NCBI GenBank assembly: GCA_013350335.1
Contig: CM023540.1
Span: 28,499,175-28,563,174, forward strand
Length of the DNA stretch: 64,000 nucleotides
Direction: 5' to 3'
From: Chimonanthus salicifolius
Lineage: Eukaryota > Streptophyta > Magnoliopsida > Laurales > Calycanthaceae
The notes beneath the pieces are model-generated. The model was not told the DNA's origin. It made no database searches and saw nothing but the letters and a program-made list of their open reading frames with translations. Shown here one piece after another: positions 35,972 through 48,289 of this stretch. A program made the position numbers and the translations under genes. Every line of letters begins with the position of its first letter. The first letter of the stretch is position 1.

Positions 35972-36095
35972 CGTTCTCTCTCTCTCTCTTTCGACTCGAG
36001 CACCTTGGGTCTCTTTATAAGAAGAAAAGTCAGTCCTGCTCCGACCGCCATGGGTCTCTTTATAAGAGGAAAAGTCAGTCCTGTCATTGGCTGTT
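35972..36095 (-). promoter_or_regulatory. duplicated core promoter of bHLH gene 1
   Basis: A 33-bp segment containing, on the minus strand, CTTATAAAGAGACCC occurs twice with one mismatch: 36006-36038 and 36051-36083, a 45-bp period. Each has a TATA box (CTTATAAAG at 36013-36021 and 36058-36066). A CCAAT box on the minus strand lies just upstream (about 36085-36089). A GA microsatellite leader sits between the proximal TATA and the ATG. Two alternative transcription starts about 45 bp apart are predicted. Confidence 0.7.
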
Positions 36096-36648
36096 TTGCA
36101 ATAAAATAATAAATTGTGAGGGAGTGGGATGGAAATTTTTTATTCATAATGCAGCATAAAATGTAATAAATGTAACTAGACAGAACGTGTGAACATAGTC
36201 ATTTCATGGAGTTAGATGATGGCTCCGTGTAAAACGTGAGAAAAAAAAAGTTGGGTTAGAGCGTAGACAGTTGACATACTTGACATATTCAAGTAGTCAG
36301 ATAAAGTTTGCACACCTTCAATAAAAAAAAAAAAAGGAGAATTTATTTTGAACTTAGTTTAATTTTATTAATAACAGAGGTTCTATCAATAAGATATATA
36401 TACATTGAGACTATCTTTTAAATGAATGAAATTGTATATATTATATTATATAAGGTGTTAGGCCCTCAAACAAGATTCTCGATAGATAGAATATTACCGA
36501 TCATGCCGTTCAACTAGAAGATCCTATCAGTTCACATGTGATGATTTAGGGATATAATTCTGATATTATTTGGTGGTGTGACTCAAATTCTATATAAGTT
36601 TCTATATATCTATTTTTATATCTGGCATATGACTATAGGACCATATAA
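36096..36648. other. upstream flank of bHLH gene 1
   Basis: AT-rich sequence without a recognised gene or element. Confidence 0.5.
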
Positions 36649-36805
36649 TGCATGTAGCTTAATTGGTTGACTCCCGTATTAAGAAGCGAGAGGTTGCAGA
36701 TTCAAACCCCTATGACTTAATTTTAGTATCTCTGAAGGGTAGTGGACTTATTCATGAGAATTTTAGTAGCGCTGTTTCTAAGTTTCACATGTTAATTAAA
36801 AAAAT
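36649..36805 (+). mobile_element. tRNA-derived SINE, copy 5
   Basis: A-box-like CATGTAGCTTAATTGGTTG, B-box-like GGTTGCAGATTCAAACCCC, then a degenerate body (GGGTAGTGGACTTATTCATG) and an A-rich end (AATTAAAAAAATATAAA). Older than the 28.6-kb copy. Confidence 0.7.
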
Positions 36806-36974
36806 ATAAAGTTGGTTTAAGATTTTAAATCTGATAATGCATTTTAATACTCGAGTCTTTGATTTAAGTCACTGCATATAGAAAGGAGTGAAGAAAAGTA
36901 GAGAAGTGATAGTGAATAGTGATAACAATTTCAATGATTGTTTAAGGCTGGATATATAGATACCACGCTTTTAT

Positions 36975-37436
36975 ATTATTAGACACCTCTTTTTGAATTT
37001 TGGAGGTGAAATTACTATTTTACCCTTCTGTGTTTTGATAGTCCGATTGAATCTTCACATGGAAGAATCAATCGAACGATTCCTGGAATTGTCCAATTCA
37101 ACCTCCAAATGGAGTGGAGAGGGATTTTCAAAAAAGGTCATTTCTCAACTGATTTTTACAAACAATGTATCAAAATTCATCTATTCTGAATTTTATGAAC
37201 TCCGGGACTGATTTTAAGTGAAATGGGTATAGTTTTGGACTTAAAAAATCGTATCCAAATAATTAAGCAAAAATGATATTCCCTCTTAATTCTTTAGATA
37301 CAATTTTTTAAGCCAAAACTATATCATTTTCATTTAAAATTAATTCCGGAGTTCATAAAATTCAGATTAGATGAATTTTGATACATTGTTTGTAGAAATA
37401 GGTTGAGAAATCGCGTCGTTTGAAAACTCAAGCCAA
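36975..37436. mobile_element. type C foldback element, single unit
   Basis: Starts with the end module GACACCTCTTTTTGAATTTT and GAAATTACTATTTTACCC, then one palindromic unit (about 37124-37436). Its arms carry TCAAAATTCATCTATTCTGA and the complement, meeting near AAATAATTAAGC. The right outer arm seems missing. It is the single-unit relative of the array at 43.95-45.03 kb. Confidence 0.65.
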
Positions 37437-37441
37437 ACGCG

Positions 37442-37805
37442 TAAAGGTTACAACTCGGGACGGGTTTTAGCCCGACCAGCATGAACCGACACGAGAAATC
37501 ATGCAGGTCGGGTCGAGAATTTCAGGTCAGCGGGCCAAGTCGGGTTGAGAAGATAAAACCCGCATGAAATTCGGGTCAAGTCGGGTTGAGGATTTTACAA
37601 ATTAATTTGACCTGACCCGATTAGATCCGATCCGGCTAAAATTAGGCTAAAATAGGTTTAGAAGTGGGTCGGGTCAGAACTCGGCTTGATTCGGTCAGAT
37701 TGAGTTGAGAATTCAGATTGGATTAGGTCAAATTCTATATATATTAACTTAAATCGGATTGAGTTTTAAAGAACTCGATCTGCCCGACCCGAGTTGCTGT
37801 CCTAC
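37442..37805. mobile_element. GGTCGGG-rich hAT-like element
   Basis: Ends are TAAAGGTTACAACTCGGG and CCCGAGTTGCTGTCCTA, forming imperfect inverted repeats. The interior is dense in GGTCGGGTCGAGAATTTCAG-type words and ACCCGA complements. Octamer duplications were not found. Confidence 0.6.
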
Positions 37806-40800
37806 TTAAAATGTATGTCAAATTACTAAAGCACACGTGACACCACAGGAAAATAAACTACATTAATGATTTGGCCAAAACATCAGATAAGCCTTCTTAT
37901 TAGGCAGGTCACATTGTACGAATCACGAAAACAGTAGATAGTTAACAGTGCATCACTAAAAACATGAAGCAGACTATTACAAACTTGTAATCTACTAATC
38001 TTTCAAAGTTATATTGAAATCGATTTTGCAATAATTCAGTCTTTGGTGTTGGGATGCTTTTGAAATGTGACAGAAAAAAAAAAAAGGATTGCAAAATCAG
38101 GCTTCTCTAAATACATGCCAACACAGCTGACGGATGGAGGATCGACAGAAAAAAACCAAAGGATAAGCTGTACAAAGTTACAAACTGAGAGGCTTAGTGG
38201 GGACCTCAAGCTAGATTTCCATCAACATCTCCCGGCACAAAGAATAAGCAATCAATCAAAAGATTAAAGTGTGTTGGTGAAAGATCCAAGGAAGTAGAAG
38301 ATTAGAAAATGACTCAACAAATTTTCCTTTAGTTTTTCTTGTTAGTAAAAGGTCTTGCGTTGTTCTCTAATGTATACAGGCAAACAAATGGAATGCATCG
38401 GATTAGCAAGTTCAACCCTTCATAAAGGGAGAGGCAATAGTCTCTAGCAGGTACCTTCTTCTTTAAAGCCAATTTTTAAAAATGAATTCTACTTATGTGT
38501 TTCAATATTTATGAATGGAATAGAAAACTTTACCAAATTATCCAACTCGATAAAATTTTAAGTCTTTAAATTATAGTTGAGATTAGTATTGTAAAACAGG
38601 AGAAGGATTTTTTATAGATTATTTAATAGATGGTATTATATTGAATGATCTTATTTTAATGAGGTAATTCAAGTTGTTGTGAATTTATTTGAGTTATAAA
38701 TGAAAGGTTTGGCGGTGGAAGGATAGATAATATTAAATTATATTACAAAGTGGGAGCTACATTTAAAATATATAACAATAAATGACAGTAAAATTTTATG
38801 ATCTATAGGACTTTTAAATGAGAGTCTGCTTAATCATTTGGACTTTTGACTTTTTAAGTATTGTATTTAATCTTTAAATAAATATCTATATAGTTAAAAC
38901 TTCATAAAACAAAGAAATAAATTAAATTAGAGAAGAGATGTACTTATATATATTTATATATATATATATATATATATTCAATAGTTCATATAGATCTTTA
39001 GGATTTCCTTCACACATTTTTTATGGATTTAAATTAGGTTGGAATGGCTAACGATCAAAAGAAGTTAGAGTCTAGATGGGTGGGTTGGATTGTTAGGTCA
39101 GGAATTTTGATTTCATTAGAAAATTAATAAAATTTTGTTTGTTAGGTTAGAAATTTATGATAAAAAATTGTAGATTTTCATTCAATAGGTTTCATGAATT
39201 TTTAGATTAAAATGTCATTTCAGGATTTTAAATGTTAAACTAATTTATTCATAAAACCTCCAGAATCTTATCAACTCAGTCTAGTCATATCGAATGAAAT
39301 ATTGCCTTTTAGATCTGCTTAATTTTGGGATATTAAACTAATTTTGATTTGATTTATGTTTTATTTACAAATTACAATCTAATATAATTCAATGGATCTC
39401 ATTTTCGACAATGGAACCCATGATGATCTATCTATTTATATAACTTTTTAATAATTAAATTAAATTCATCATTTAATACAAACTGATTAGAACACTCAAC
39501 CTTTTTATCGCAATCAAATATGTTGTTTTATACAAATTAGATGGATGTATTTGAAAGCCTTATTTATTTTAATAATTGTGTTTAGATTATCAATTACTCA
39601 AAAAGTCTATAGATTGGATTATATATCTATAAATATAATATCGTGTCATATTGGAAAAAAAATTTACATAAATTTCTGATTGAGTTGGGTTTAAAATGTT
39701 TAAATCAATTCAACTCAATTTAAATTGATCCAATTCAATCCTAAGTTCAGAAAATATATAAAAAGAAAATCCTTTTGATTTTTTCTTTAAATTTAGACTA
39801 AAAACAAGTCGAACTGTCCAGTCGACGACTCCAATTGGGTGGGGTCGATACTAATAGATGAGACCCATTCAATTTCAGCACGTCTGCCATTCTCTTTTCC
39901 CTCATCTTTTGTCCGTATTAAATTTTGTACATGTTAGGACCTAGAATAGGTCCCCATACTCCATACTCCATTGTGCAAAGTCCAAACACAACTTTTCTCT
40001 TTCCCTTCGTCTGTTGTCCTTGTTAAATTTTCCACATGTTTGGATAGGTTGTGCGCATACACTACCGACCAGCTTTTCTAGACTCTATGAGTTAAAACAA
40101 ATGATTATTACTTTAGAAATAATTTAATATTAGGAAGATTTTTCATTAGTAAAGTTGTTTTTAAAATTTGTACAGTAGAAATTAGGGATTTGTGTATGGA
40201 AATGCCTCAAAATTTGCGATTTAGTGTGAGTATGTATTTTAAAAAAGAATTATTGGATAAGGGTGTGGTACACCCTGTCAATCATTTTCTATCCAAATTG
40301 TCTTCATATAGTAGAAAAGAGCTGCTATCTTTTCAGAATTAAAATTCAGAATTACAAATACAATTATACTTTCCCATCATCCCATCAAGAGTATTATCAT
40401 GCACGAAACAACATGTGCACGAGTGCAAACACTATAAATAAGTGAAGACATGCAAGAAATTATGAAAACTATTTTACTATAATGGTAAAAAATAAGTATC
40501 TTTACCATTAGGTGATAATAGCTTTCATGTCTTTACTTATATACAACATTGCATGTAAGCACCAGTTTTTATCGGCTTGTATAAAGTATGATGTACTATA
40601 TGTGGTCGTACTCCTAAAAGGTCATCTATATGGTTGTATTTGTGATTTTGAAAATGAAGATGTTGTCTTGCATGGACAATTTGAACCAAAAATTAGTTGA
40701 ATGGACTTACGAGACACTCATATATAACAATTTTTTGTAAGGAATCCGATATAAAATTGTAACATGTGAGATATTTCCATACAAAAATCCCTTGAAATTA

Positions 40801-42007
40801 TAAGATAATAAATAAATACAATCCAGTTTTGCAATTTGAATATTTTGAGGATTTAATAATCTTAAGCTATTAATTTTTATAGTTCATCTTACAAAATTAT
40901 GATAATTAAATAATTTAAAAAAGTTATATCATGAAAATTTTTAGCATCCCTCACATTTAATCATATAAAGTTTAGATTATTAATAAATATATAATCTCTC
41001 AATTAAAAAACCAATACTTCAATTTTTCTAAAACTATTCATCTCTCTATCTCTTGTTATTCACGTGATTATGACTATTATTTATGTATTTTTCAAATGTT
41101 CATCGTGTTGAGATCTAGTTGTGGGCTGAAATTGGTATTTCAATCTAAAACTAAAAAATGATTCGTATATTATCACTTGATCAACGTTTTAATTACTTTA
41201 GAGTCTAGAAGTCTAGAAGAGTATTTGACAAGTGATGTCTTTATTTTGAAAAGATTAATTTGAATTAATCATTGAATGCCGATTAAATTGTTGTATTAAT
41301 ATGATTAGACACGTGATTTGTATGATTCTATAATTGAGTGAATAGTAAGTTGATGCTGATAGGAAAAACTTAAAAGAAACAAAGTTAAAGTTATGTACTT
41401 CAAAAATTATATAAAAATATTATTAATATATGGATTTAATCATTTTTAAATATTCGCATTTGACATTTTTTAAATAATAATATCATTTCTCCAACACTGG
41501 TTGTTTATTATTTTTCTAAGAAATTATTAATATAACTTATTATTAAAGAAATTTTTATATCTGATATATTCAGAATTTATATCTTTATTTTAATAAAATA
41601 AAAATAAAAAATAAAATAATGATAGCAGTAGAGTCAAACTAAGTCAGGTTATATTAGCTTAGAGTTAGGCCTTTATACAAATCTGCCAGATTAACATTTT
41701 AATGTTATAAAAACATATGAAAAATGAGAATATGAACCAACTTAGACAATGTGAATGGGCAAGGCTTTTCGGCCAATATCTTACTTTACAACTTTTAAAC
41801 CTTAGGTCACATTTTACTCATTAGGTATTAAGTTGGGTTATACCTTTAATAAATAAGTTATTTTAAATATGAGTCTCTCTTAATGATACATTTAAGATTA
41901 GTTGAGTGAGATCAACTTGTTGTATAAATGAGTAAGGTTAGATTAGGTCAACCTATTTTTTCTTGGTTGGGTGTTCAGATCATATTTCATATATTATATA
42001 TATAATT
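37806..42007. other. intergenic, nothing but simple repeats
   Basis: A 4.2-kb AT-rich stretch. TA microsatellite at about 38948-38979. Short frames at 38067-38267, 40263-40445 and 40512-40700 have no recognisable similarity or gene structure. Confidence 0.5.
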
Positions 42008-42171
42008 TTTTTAAATTTACGTGTAGAAAACTGCATGATATCTAGTGTAAAACATCCACAGATGATATCCCTTACCTTAAAGGACACACGAGATTAGTCC
42101 ATAGGAGTTCAAATCCATCACGTCTTACTTCTTGAAACGAAACATAAACAGTTAAACTAAACTCTTGTGAG
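42008..42171 (-). mobile_element. tRNA-derived SINE, copy 6
   Basis: Minus-strand copy. On the minus strand it begins TCACAAGAGTTTAGTTTAAC, has a B-box-like segment near 42109 and the usual body, and ends near TTTTCTACACGTAAATTT before an A-rich tail. Confidence 0.65.
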
Positions 42172-43951
42172 TTAAACGAATTGTATTAGAAATGTGTTGC
42201 ACCCTTTTAAGATTATTTGTATTGGACACTTACTTAACATGTTCAATAAATAAGTGAATTAGATTTATTACGAGTCAAATTAGGTCAACCTTTGAAGAAA
42301 TCGGTGAATCACATCAACCCTTGAGTAGCATTTTAAATGAATTAGTTTGATAAAATACAAATCAAATCAACACCTTTAGTTGATACTGTTTGGAAGATTT
42401 GAATTTTCTTTTTTTCAACTAGAATGTTTGTTCTTAATATTTTGAAAATCAGCTTTCTCCTGATTTTCATATTCTATTAGTCATTTAAGAGATTGAGATA
42501 GGTCATAAGAAAGTAATATTTTCTCAGTGGATTGAAATAAATGACTAGGAAATCATAATGAATCTGGCTTTTAATAGTTATTTAATATGTCCAATCACAC
42601 AATAATCACAACATCAAAATGCCATAGCAGCCCCCACTTGTGTCTCCGTTGAATAAACATGTTTAATATCAAGAATCAAAAATCAAATTAAGTCAATTCA
42701 AATTGACAACGTCTCTCAGAATTTTCAACCTCTAACATTGATCATTAAAACGTGTGATCTTGAAATCTAAAGGGTTTGATAAACATCCTCTATAATAAAT
42801 TAGTCAAAACAGAAGATTTGTTTGAATTAAAATATTCATGTGAAATTTTAAAATAAAATAGTTATAATTTTAATCAAGAATGAAATTTAAATTCTTTCTT
42901 TAGTGAGGCTTGATGTCCTATGGAAAATAGCTTAAATTCAAAATATAAATAATAAGGACTAATCAGTATGTGATGTGGGCATCAAACACAACGAATTTGA
43001 CGGTGACCTGATCGAGACCTAATTAGACAAAGTTGATGAATTTGTGCTCTGAATCCACGTGCAGATAGATGGAGGGAAGCAGGGATCTGGATACAACCCA
43101 TTGGGCCCAATTGAAGTCAAATATGAGTCCATTTGCATTAGTTTGGATCTAGATCTGTTTAGGCGTCTTCTGGGTCTTACAATTCAATTAACCCGATCCA
43201 TTTTCTATATTACTGGGTCCACTTCAAAATCTTGTTTGTTCCTTTTTATTTTGATTCGATTTAATGTATTGAATTTAATTTATTTAAGTGTTGAATTTTA
43301 TTTGCACCGTTAATTTAAGTTTTATGTCTTGCATTAATTTCAATTACTTAATTAAAATTTAATATCAGATCCAAATTGATTCATTAGAAGATTTTTTAAT
43401 TTTCAATTCGAACTCTAACTGGATTAAAATTTACATGTGTTTGGTTTTTTAATTATATTTTATTATATTAAGTTTTCCTGTTTCAAATCTCAATTCTTTG
43501 TTTGAATTGAATTTAATTTTTAAAACTTATAAATTCTTTGATAAAATTGTCCTATCAAAATTAAAACTAAAACTATCTATTTCTTTGGAAGTGGACTCAC
43601 AGATAATACGCAAATTACATATTTAAAATTTATTTCAGTAAAAAACAAATTTTAGACAATAATTATTTTACAAATATTTTATATAATTTGATACAAATTT
43701 ATTGTAATTTTACTCTTTTACCAGTGGATTCGGTGGATTCGAAAGTCAAAATAGATTAGACACGATATCCTCCCCATCAAGATTCGATGTACGTTGCTTG
43801 TATTGACTCCACGGTAGGCCTTTCCATAGATGGCAGCCTTATTTTTGTCCCCTGTTTTAACTTAAAACTTTAAACATGAAACCATTTTCACGAGGACATC
43901 CTGTTTAAATTTAATGACCAACTTGAATTGACCTATTCAACAAATAAATTA
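42172..43951. other. intergenic, nothing recognised
   Basis: AT-rich spacer. The frame at 43059-43313 encodes a hydrophobic AT-biased peptide with no recognisable family. Confidence 0.5.
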
Positions 43952-45032
43952 AGACACCCTATCCTCAAAACGAGTGATCCAGCAATTGAAAAAATTTATT
44001 CAATCAAATTTAGTTGTAAAGTGAAATTTTCAAACGAATTCGTTTCTTAATCAATTTCTATAAATAAGGTATCAAAATTCATCTGTTCTGAATTTTATAA
44101 ACCCAGGGACTGATTTGAAGTGAAAAGAGTATAATTTTGAATTTAAAAAATCGTATCTAAATAATTAAGGAACTTCTCTCTTAATTTTTTTATACGATTT
44201 TTGAAGAAAAAAATACCTTTTTTTCACTTAAACCCTCGTTTGAAAATCCCACTCGGCGAAGGAATTCATTCGTTCGAATGAAGTGCGAATTCCTTTCTTC
44301 GAAGGAAGTGGGATGTAGAGTAAGATTTTTAAACGAGGTCGTTTCTCGACCGATTTCAACAAACAAGATATCAAAATTCATCTACTCTGAATTTTATGAA
44401 TTCCGGAACTGATTTTAAGTGAAAATGTTATAATTTGAGATTAAAAAATCGTATCTAAATAATTAAGGAACTTCTCTCTTAATTTTTTGAATACGATTTT
44501 TGAAGCCCAATACTATACCCATTTCGCTTAAACCCTCGTTTGAAAATCCCACTCCACCGCCCACTTCGAACGAAGGAATTCATTCATTCGAATGAAGTGT
44601 GAATTTCTTCGTTCGAAGGAAGTGGGATGTAGAGTAGGATTTTCAAACGAGGCAATTTCTTGACCGATTTCAACAAACAAGGTATCAAAACTCACTTACT
44701 CTAAATTTTACGAATTCCGGGACTGATTTCAAGTGAAAAGGGTATGAAATCTTTGTGTACAATTTTTTAAGCCCAAAACTATACCATTTTCACTTAAAAT
44801 CTGTCTCGGAGTTCAAAAAATTTAGAGTACATGAATTTTGATACCTTGTTTGTATAAATCGGTCGAGAAACGACTTCGTTTGAAAATCGTACTTCACAAC
44901 CCACTTCGTTCAAACGAATTTTTGAATTTGTTCGAATGAATTTTTTCAGTAGATCACTCGTTCAGAGGATGCGTTTTTAAGTGGAAGAGCAAAACTGTAA
45001 TTTCCATAAACTTTTGGAAAATGGGTGTGTCG
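43952..45032. mobile_element. type C foldback element with three palindromic units
   Basis: The outer arms are inverted: AACGAGTGATCCAGC and TTTCAAACGAATTCG on the left mirror AGATCACTCGTTC and ACGACTTCGTTTGAAAA on the right. Three units (about 44024-44242, 44330-44555 and 44655-44895) each carry TATCAAAATTCATC...GAATTTTA arms. The first two units have the hairpin centre AAATAATTAAGGAAC...CTCTTAATTTTT. Between units lie TTCGAA-containing hairpins such as CATTCGTTCGAATGAAGT. The right end has the module CTGTAATTTCCATAAAC and GAAAATGGGTGTGTC. The left outer arm has an internal deletion. Confidence 0.75.
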
Positions 45033-45116
45033 GGAAAGATTTCCCGGGTTTATTTTAATTTTATTTTAGTTAAGTTTTAATAAATAAGTCAAGTTGAATA
45101 TATGCATGATCTATGT

Positions 45117-45435
45117 TAGGGGTGAAACTTCCCATATGACCTAACTTGAGAAATCAAATGGGTTGGATTTTACATTTTTAAAATTAGAATTGGATTGGAT
45201 TGAAGAAAAAAAATATCCGAATTAAATTTGAATCGGGTCGGTTTAAGCTATTTTAGAATTGACCTAACTCGACCCGAATTGACCTAACTAAACCTACTCA
45301 AAAAATTAAATACAGCAGTTGGGTTGAGTTGGGTCAAGAATTCGGGCAAGGCTGGATTGAGCAATTCAAGTCAGACTTAATAATTTTTTACATGGATTGA
45401 TTTGATTTTATTAAAACCCGATTCGACCCGCCTAA
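45117..45435. mobile_element. GGTCGGG-rich hAT-like element
   Basis: The left end TAGGGGTGAAACTTCCC corresponds to the right end of the 48.3-kb copy (GAGTTTCAGCCCTA). The shared interior ATTTTACATTTTTAAAATTA and GAATTGACCTAACTCGACCC shows these two are the same family. The right end here is decayed. Confidence 0.65.
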
Positions 45436-45811
45436 GTTTAAATCGTAGTCCAAGTGTTTTAGATTCAAATCTTCAAATATATACTTTATATATTTTATCA
45501 AAAAAGTATTTTTTCCATGAATTTTAATATTTTTTTGAACTATACTTCTAAGAAAATTTAACCTCTTTAGAGTCAAAATTCTTAGAAAATATAACAAAAT
45601 CCCAATTTTCTGAAAAAACCCAATTTTTTTGTAAGAAAGTCTGTTCAAATAAATGTGACGTAAATCTTCTTTTTTTTCAAAAAAAAAAAACTTTTCATGC
45701 AAGTTTTTTTCTCTTCTTTATTATCTTTAACAAAAAAATTGCAGTTTTTTCAGAATTAAAAAATATAAAAAAATCAAAAAAAAACTGTTTGTTTTTTTTA
45801 AATTTGAAAAC

Positions 45812-46118
45812 GTAAATATCGGTCAATATTTCGATTTGGACTCATCACCATTTTGATTTTTTTTTAAATAAAATACTGTTATAAATCATTTCGGCCGATA
45901 TATATTGTCGATGTATCAAGATATTATTGAGAAACATATTATTCCACTTAAATACAATTCAAACAATATTAAATGACAGTTAAAAATCAATATCTGCACA
46001 ACCACTAGCCCTCCAAGATCCTTCCCAGTAGCATTGTCTGATTTGATTTCTGTACCCTTGATATCAGGTGGACCACCACTAGCCCTCCACGATCCTGCCC
46101 AGTAGCATTGTCTGATTT
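45812..46118. repeat. decayed MITE plus a 44-bp direct repeat
   Basis: At 45812-45925, ATATCGGTCAATATTTCG and TTTCGGCCGATATATATTG are remnants of the ATCGGCCGAT family. Further on, a 44-bp sequence starting ACCACTAGCCCTCCA is repeated at 46001-46044 and 46075-46118. Confidence 0.6.
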
Positions 46119-46858
46119 GTTAATCATGGGCTTCAGCGGCACTCAAAGTAATAATGGCTCCACTCCACGTGATGGTGAGGCACACTGAGTCACTAACTTT
46201 CGTTTTTGTTTTTTCTTTCTATTATGCTGTGACATGTGTCCCCACTATCAATGAGAACAAATTTTGTGATCACTCAAAGTCTGATTTCTGAGAGGACCAA
46301 CTCACGTGAAATGGCCAAACCTCAAGTCCGACCCAACTCAGCCAAAATTTTCTAATATTAACACGTTAAATTTTATATACAAACATCACACATAATCACC
46401 ACATTAAAAAGGATTTTATAGTAAATGGATTTCTCTGTTATATATTGAAGATCAGACTAATCTCACAATCCACGGAAGATTTCTCGAAAGTATCAATTTG
46501 AGGGTTAAAAAACAAAATGAAAGAAAAAAAAGAAGAAGTATTGATTGGTGCTATTAGAACTTAGGACTGCAACTAAGCTTTTATGTGATTAAAGCTTGAA
46601 ACTATATTTAGACTAGTAAGTAAAAATCAAGCAAGAATGAAGTATGAAGCAGTCATAAAGAGAGGAAGCAGGTGTGACAGAGACTAGGGCCCCTCGCCCC
46701 ATTTTGGCATATACTGGTACACTTAATGGCCAACACATTACTTTATAAAGCATGTACCGCATTTCACGAGGGCTTGTGCAGGTCAGGGGTCTGTGCAACA
46801 TTATTTTGTTTGATATTGAAATATTCAATGAATGTGGGCCATTATAGAGACTAGAGAC
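46119..46858. other. intergenic, nothing recognised
   Basis: Spacer without a supported gene or element. Confidence 0.5.
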
Positions 46859-46861
46859 TTA

Positions 46862-47452
46862 GGGCAACTGGTAGTCTAAATATACTTGACTATGCCACGT
46901 AATTTAGTAAGTTATATAATTAAATATTATTTTTTTATGACATGATTGACTATAATTTTTACTTAGTCTCGTTACAATATTAACTAGAATGGTTATTTTT
47001 TAATATTTTATTATTACATTTTTATGTATATTTTTTAATAAATTTAAAAGAAAATAAATATAAAGACATTAGATATTTTTCACAAGTAAATAAATTAACA
47101 AAACATACATATTTTTTTTTCTCATATATTTTGTTTACAAATGTAAATAAAAAAATTAAACAGAAATTTTGAAAATACACAGTACTTAAAAATAACTTTA
47201 AAATTTAATTTTTGTTTCTCAATAGCTATAATTTTAATTTTTTGTTTCTCATATATTTATTTACAAATGTAAAGGGAAAAAAATCAAGAGTTATTTTTTA
47301 TTTTTTGTATAAAAAATAAAATAATAAAGTAAAGAAAAAAATAATTATTTGCCCTAATATACAAATTATACCAAAAAATAGAAAAAAAAATCCAAAATAA
47401 TCAAATAAATAAATAAAAAGAGAAACTAAAAAAAAATAAAAACTATATACAA

Positions 47453-47519
<67 letters not shown>

Positions 47520-47654
47520 GGAAAGAGAAAGAAATGATTGGCTACACATGTGTTATAGTCAGCCATTTAACAAAAAAATAGTGTGGGCCCCACAAATAAC
47601 CAGCCTCATACGGTCCAAACACAGTGGCCATATGGCCAGCCATACTGGTTGCCC
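46862..47654. mobile_element. Harbinger-like MITE (internally deleted)
   Basis: Inverted ends GGGCAACTGGTA and TACTGGTTGCCC flanked by TTA trinucleotides (46859-46861 and 47655-47657), the TWA target duplication typical of PIF/Harbinger. Subterminal CCAGCC/GGCTGGC words are shared with the 56.2-kb element. A 57-bp TA microsatellite lies at about 47458-47514. Near 47165-47200 a stub reading TTTGAAAATACACAGTACTT remains from the palindromic module that the 56.2-kb relative still carries. Confidence 0.75.
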
Positions 47655-47953
47655 TTAGAGAGAGATGAATATGGCAGGCTAAGAGGAGGCAGAGGAATGA
47701 ATGAGGCTATGAAAAGCATAAAAGGAGAGAGAGAAATGGAGGTAGCTGTAGAATATAAAAGAAAAGTTAAAAAGGGAGAAATTTAACAAAAATAGTTTAG
47801 ACAAAATTGGGATTTAATTTAAGAGTGAAATTTGAGTCTTTTTTTTTTTATGGTTAATATATTATAAAATAGAAGCTCCAAAGGTGCAACTTGAGTCGAT
47901 TTTTAATTCGACCCACATGACCACTGAAAAGCCTTATCTAATGAGGGAAGAAT

Positions 47954-48143
47954 CAGGGATAAAAAAAATGGAATTACCGAGATATCGGCGTCTCGGCCGA
48001 TATCTGTCTCTCCCTTAATTTTTTAAAAAAAATCTCACTGTGTATCGGCCGATATTCACTAGATCGGTTGATACAATACGTATCGGCCGAGATATCTCGG
48101 TGATAAAAAACCCAAGATATCTCGGCTGAAATTTATACCCCTG
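47954..48143. mobile_element. hAT-type MITE of the ATCGGCCGAT family
   Basis: Ends CAGGGATAAAAAAAATGG and GAAATTTATACCCCTG. The interior has CGGCCGATATCTG, one perfect ATCGGCCGAT and ATCGGCCGAGATATCTCGG. The target-site duplication is not clear. Confidence 0.7.
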
Positions 48144-48289
48144 TGCGGTGCACAATTCCTCGGGTTCGGAAAATATGGGATAAGAACTTGTGGAGTTGGT
48201 TGTATCTCATACCGGGCCATTGAAGCAGCGTGTCAGGCTAGTTGCAGTTACTACGGAAGGAATGAGCAAATTTGGATAAGAGTCTTTGT

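Noticed and set aside
35412..36020. 202-codon plus-strand frame
   Set aside because: Antisense to exon 1 of bHLH gene 1; Ser/Arg-rich composition is the mirror of the coding strand.
43952..45032. CRISPR-like regular repeats
   Set aside because: Units are palindromic, hundreds of bases long and in a plant context; no spacers and no cas genes.
47458..47514. origin-like or regulatory TA tract
   Set aside because: A simple TA microsatellite within a MITE.
47583..47786. 67-codon plus-strand frame
   Set aside because: Starts with GTG inside the end of the Harbinger-like MITE and crosses its border.
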